Virus record (IMG/VR): IMGVR_UViG_3300021961_007533
Coordinates: 1 to 61,715 of that record
From: a virus
DNA: 61,715 nt
Reading direction: 5' to 3' (one strand)
The position numbers were made by a program, and so were the translations under genes. How positions within the stretch are numbered: the stretch's first letter is position 1; each line of letters begins with the position of its first letter. Shown here one piece after another: positions 58,537 to 61,715 of the stretch. The notes beneath the pieces are model-generated. The model ran no database searches, was not told where the DNA came from, and worked only from the letters and a program-made list of their open reading frames with translations.

Positions 58537-60186
58537 ATGAGTTACATACCAAATATACAATCATTGACATCACAAATTGGTGTTAACTCCTATACTGCAA
58601 CAACAGGAAGTTTATGGACTGGAAATGTTTTTGTGGGCGCGGGAGAACAAAACGATTTTAACTATGTAGGAGTTAATCTACAAACAGATGAATCAGGAAC
58701 ATTAACCTTTGAGTTTTCACAAAATGGTACTAATTGGTCTTCTTACCCAACACAAGAGTTTACAATAGCTGCTGGTATAAATGAAGTACATGGTGCATGG
58801 AAAGGCACTAGATATGTTAGACCTAAATTTACAGGTGTAGATGGTAGTAGAACTTATTTTAGAATAAGAACTATGTATTCTTACGCGCCAATAGCTTTAA
58901 GTGCACCACTCAACCAACCAATAGGAGAAGATTCAGACGCAACAATAGTAAAGTCTATTATTGCTGGTCAAAAATTTAACAATAGATTTTCTAACTCACC
59001 TGTAGATAATGAAGGTCATATCTTTGTACATATACACGACCCTAAAACCGCATTTGGTGAAATAAGAATGTCAGAGATGACACCACAAATACAAACATCA
59101 TTTGTATATGGTATCAATCAGTCTTTAATAAATACGGGAAGCACGGGTAGTGGATCCGTATCCTCATCAAATTCTATGATAGTTGTTGAAACAGGTGCTG
59201 CGTCTAGTTCTAGTGCAGAAATATCCACAATTAGACCGCTTAAATATAATCCAGGACAAGGTTCATTGGCTAGATTTACAGGAGTATTCACTAGTGGCGT
59301 TACAGGAAATACTCAATGGATTGGTCCATTAGATGATGAGGATGGTTTTGCTTTTGGTTATAGTGGAAATACTTTTGGGGTTTTAAGAAGACAGAATAGT
59401 GTTGACTTTTTTACACCACAATCTAGTTGGTCTGACGATGTAATGGATGGTAGTTTATCTAATAGTAATCCTTCTGCACAATTATTAGACCCAACAAAAG
59501 GAAATGTCTTTGAAATAAAATTCCAATACTTAGGATTTGGTAATATAGTTTATTCAATAGAAAGAAGTGAAAGTGGTGAATTTGTACCAGTACATTTAGA
59601 TAAATACGCAAATAACTATGTAGTACCTAGTGTTTTTAACCCAACGTTACCAATAAAAGTTATAACAGAAAATACCACCAATACTAGTAATGTAGTATTA
59701 CAATGCGCAAGTATCTCTGGATTTGTTGAGGGTAAAAGAGAATTAACTGGACCAATTAGGGCATTTAGTAATGCTAAAAATCCAGCGACTAGTGAACACA
59801 CATTTAGTATAAGAAACAAATCAACATTTAAAGGTAAGAATAATAAAGTTAGAATTTATATTCAGTTAATTAATGCTTCCTCTAGAGCTGTTGGTGGATC
59901 TGGTGACCCAGTTTCTTTATCAATAATAAAAAATCCAACATTTGGTTCTGTCTTAACTTGGGTAGATGTTAATACTGATTCAGTTGTTGAGACTAGTATT
60001 ACAGATTCTACTGTAACAAATGGTGAAACAATACTTAATTTGTCTTTAGCGTCATCAGACTCAACTAATTTTAGTCCACCCGATAAATTTATATATGAAA
60101 TAGCACCAAATGATATTGTCACTTTTAAGGCAACGGGTACTAATCCAGGGTTTAGTGCTGGAATAACATGGGTGGAAGATTTTTAA
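58537..60186 (+). CDS. Tail-associated adhesin-like protein
   Basis: A 549-residue, beta-rich protein. The N-terminal 120 residues look like a beta-sandwich (GVNLQTDESGTLTFEFSQNG, WKGTRYVRPKFTGVDGSRTY). The middle contains SLARFTGVFTSGVTGNTQWI and GPLDDEDGFAFGYSGNTFGV, a pattern recurrent in large-phage surface proteins. The C-terminal part has TFSIRNKSTFKGKNNKVRIY. It lies between two TGFTY fibre proteins. A role in adsorption is likely from context; no enzymatic residues were seen. Confidence 0.7.
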   Translation: MSYIPNIQSLTSQIGVNSYTATTGSLWTGNVFVGAGEQNDFNYVGVNLQTDESGTLTFEFSQNGTNWSSYPTQEFTIAAGINEVHGAWKGTRYVRPKFTGVDGSRTYFRIRTMYSYAPIALSAPLNQPIGEDSDATIVKSIIAGQKFNNRFSNSPVDNEGHIFVHIHDPKTAFGEIRMSEMTPQIQTSFVYGINQSLINTGSTGSGSVSSSNSMIVVETGAASSSSAEISTIRPLKYNPGQGSLARFTGVFTSGVTGNTQWIGPLDDEDGFAFGYSGNTFGVLRRQNSVDFFTPQSSWSDDVMDGSLSNSNPSAQLLDPTKGNVFEIKFQYLGFGNIVYSIERSESGEFVPVHLDKYANNYVVPSVFNPTLPIKVITENTTNTSNVVLQCASISGFVEGKRELTGPIRAFSNAKNPATSEHTFSIRNKSTFKGKNNKVRIYIQLINASSRAVGGSGDPVSLSIIKNPTFGSVLTWVDVNTDSVVETSITDSTVTNGETILNLSLASSDSTNFSPPDKFIYEIAPNDIVTFKATGTNPGFSAGITWVEDF

Positions 60187-60209
60187 AAAAAAGATAATTA
60201 TATATTAGT

Positions 60210-61715
60210 ATGGCAATTAATTTTCCAAATAGTCCAATAGTAGGTCAAACTTACACTTATAATGAAAAGACTTGGCAGTGGTCGGGATCTTATTGGGGTG
60301 TGTTTTCAGCACAAACAGGTTACGTACAAGGAGCAATCAATGTGGGTGGCGGAGAAGAGGTATTTAGTGGTAAATCAGGAAATGATTTATATTTTAGAAC
60401 ATTAACAGGTGGGACTAACACTACAATTAGTACTATTGGTGATTTAATTAAAGTAGATGTTACAATACCTCCTGACACAAATACTTTTGTTACAGGATTT
60501 ACATATAACGATGCAAACACCTTTACCATAGGACAAAATGATGGTTCTAATTTTTCTGCAACAATAAATACTATGACAGGGTTAACCATTAATGGTGGTA
60601 TTGAGACCACTACGTTAACCGGTGTTTCCGCTTATTTTTCTAGTGATATAAATGTTAGAGGTGAAGTAAATTATGCTAAAAACGCAACTGACCCATTAGT
60701 AGATATTGGTGAAATGGCGGCATATCTACACCCTATGGGTAGAACACAAGGTGGTAATATAAGTAAAACATATCCTTTTGGAACAGGGACAAGTGGTAGA
60801 ACTATAACAATTTCAGACACTGTTGGTTTTACAATGTTGTCGGTGTCACCCACAACTCATGCAATTACTGAACTAAATATAACAGGAGGGGATTATGTTA
60901 TAGCAGCTAATAGTGATTTATATGTTTATTATGATAGATATGGGGTATTTCAAACCTCCGCAGTACTTCCTTCAAATAGAACTAACATAATACTTGGTAG
61001 AGTAATAACAGATTCAGATTCCATATTATATATTGAAAATTCTAGACTGAACGCTCACCATATGAGTAACTACCAAGATACTATGTTTAGAGAGGCTATT
61101 GGTGCTGTTGTTTCATCAGGTGGTTTTATAACAGAAAATACATCAAACCCACTTCAATTGGACATCACCAATTGTACTTATTTTTATTCTACAAGTGAAT
61201 TAGAATTAGCCGCAACAACTGGAATAACATTCGATAGATATTATAGAGATGTTGCAGAACCTTTCTTTTATATGAGATTAACCGCATCAACACCTAGTGT
61301 TATTGATGGTTTATATGATACAGGATTGAATTCATTAACTGGTGTTACTGATGGGTATTATAAGAAAGATTTATTAATGGGTATTGAAACTATAGATGGG
61401 GATAATTTATACCTATTAATATATGCAGATAGTATTCATACTAATCAAACAGATGCTGAATTATCCCCTTTGCCCCCACCACCTAGTTTTGCAGTAAATA
61501 CATTTATTAGATTAGCATCAATTGTATCAACAACATCTGGTGGTACAACAACGATATCAAGTATATTAGATGAAAGACCCCGTATTGGTTTTGCAACAAG
61601 TGCGGTATCACAATTAAATATAAATGACCATAGTCAACTTAATAATTTAGGTGCTGACGATCATTTACAATATCTAAGAACTGATGGTGGTAGAGTAATG
61701 ACAGGTCCATTAGAT
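60210..61715 (+). CDS. Tail fibre protein (3' end cut by the window)
   Basis: An open frame of 502 codons from ATG at 60210 continues past the window. It begins MAINFPNSPIVGQTYTYNEK and WQWSGSYWGVF, a common start for phage fibre proteins. Residues about 89-130 are another TGFTY module (NTFVTGFTYNDANTFTIGQN, TMTGLTINGG). Near the edge NDHSQLNNLGADDHLQYLRT then DGGRVMTGPLD is a typical fibre repeat junction preceding shaft repeats. So the distal receptor-binding part lies beyond the window. Confidence 0.82.
   Translation, partial: MAINFPNSPIVGQTYTYNEKTWQWSGSYWGVFSAQTGYVQGAINVGGGEEVFSGKSGNDLYFRTLTGGTNTTISTIGDLIKVDVTIPPDTNTFVTGFTYNDANTFTIGQNDGSNFSATINTMTGLTINGGIETTTLTGVSAYFSSDINVRGEVNYAKNATDPLVDIGEMAAYLHPMGRTQGGNISKTYPFGTGTSGRTITISDTVGFTMLSVSPTTHAITELNITGGDYVIAANSDLYVYYDRYGVFQTSAVLPSNRTNIILGRVITDSDSILYIENSRLNAHHMSNYQDTMFREAIGAVVSSGGFITENTSNPLQLDITNCTYFYSTSELELAATTGITFDRYYRDVAEPFFYMRLTASTPSVIDGLYDTGLNSLTGVTDGYYKKDLLMGIETIDGDNLYLLIYADSIHTNQTDAELSPLPPPPSFAVNTFIRLASIVSTTSGGTTTISSILDERPRIGFATSAVSQLNINDHSQLNNLGADDHLQYLRTDGGRVMTGPLD
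60474..60600 (+). repeat. TGFTY module in the third fibre protein
   Basis: Codes for TNTFVTGFTYNDANTFTIGQ and a following NDGSN-TGLTING segment, matching the copies in the genes at 48459 and 57063. Confidence 0.75.

Noticed and set aside
1-61715. tRNA genes, integrase, transposase or attachment sites
   Set aside because: No cloverleaf-like sequence, recombinase motif or flanking duplication was found on reading; a covariance-model scan would be needed to exclude tRNAs fully.

Overview
The window reads as part of the genome of a large T4-like myovirus with AT-rich DNA, most likely infecting a Bacteroidota (flavobacterium-like) host. Phage identity rests on an ordered T4-type head module on the + strand: terminase large subunit, portal, S77 prohead protease, acidic scaffold and gp23-like capsid protein. 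A gp55-like late sigma factor and a gp5-like baseplate protein are also present. The host call rests on four observations: a phage-encoded ribosomal protein bS21 of Bacteroidota type, a DUF4494-like protein, candidate TTTG/TAnnTTTG promoters, and the near absence of Shine-Dalgarno sequences.

Layout. (1) 1-11.7 kb, + strand: head assembly and packaging, with bS21 inserted on the - strand. (2) 11.8-16.4 kb, both strands: small accessory genes, several carrying a shared N-terminal peptide that ends in a T4-type prohead protease site. (3) 16.4-22.7 kb, - strand: baseplate/tail structural genes and the late sigma factor. (4) 22.7-42.4 kb, - strand: a tightly overlapping glycan gene cluster with PhoH, a dUTPase and a 3'-5' exonuclease embedded in it. 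(5) 42.5-45.1 kb, - strand: small proteins of unknown role and a WYL-like protein. (6) 45.2-61.7 kb, + strand: large tail-fibre and receptor-binding type proteins with shared repeat modules, a beta-propeller, a Thr-Pro stalk and a collagen-like segment. The last gene runs off the window.

How the genes work together. The glycan cluster contains two apparent sugar-building branches. One (GMD, a ColD-type dehydratase with His in place of the PLP lysine, and a GDP-fucose synthase/ColC-like enzyme) should make GDP-colitose and/or GDP-fucose, and GT10 and GT11 transferases lie nearby. The other (GmhA-like SIS isomerase, SDR reductase, a 3-dehydroquinate-synthase-like cyclase, and a CMP-sugar synthetase fused to a cupin) sits beside GT29 and GT42-like transferases. 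It has no sialic acid synthase, so it may make an unusual CMP-activated heptose or cyclitol. These products could decorate the host surface or the virion.

Two genome-wide signals stand out. A sense-strand TATTTAT(A/T) box lies upstream of most structural genes, often 11-13 nt before the start codon, and is probably the late promoter read with the gp55-like factor. A candidate capsid-targeting peptide ending in [I/L/V]-x-E matches the predicted cleavage site of the capsid protein and marks a set of likely internal head proteins. No tRNA, CRISPR array, insertion sequence or integrase was seen, and no stretch over 300 bases lacks a gene.
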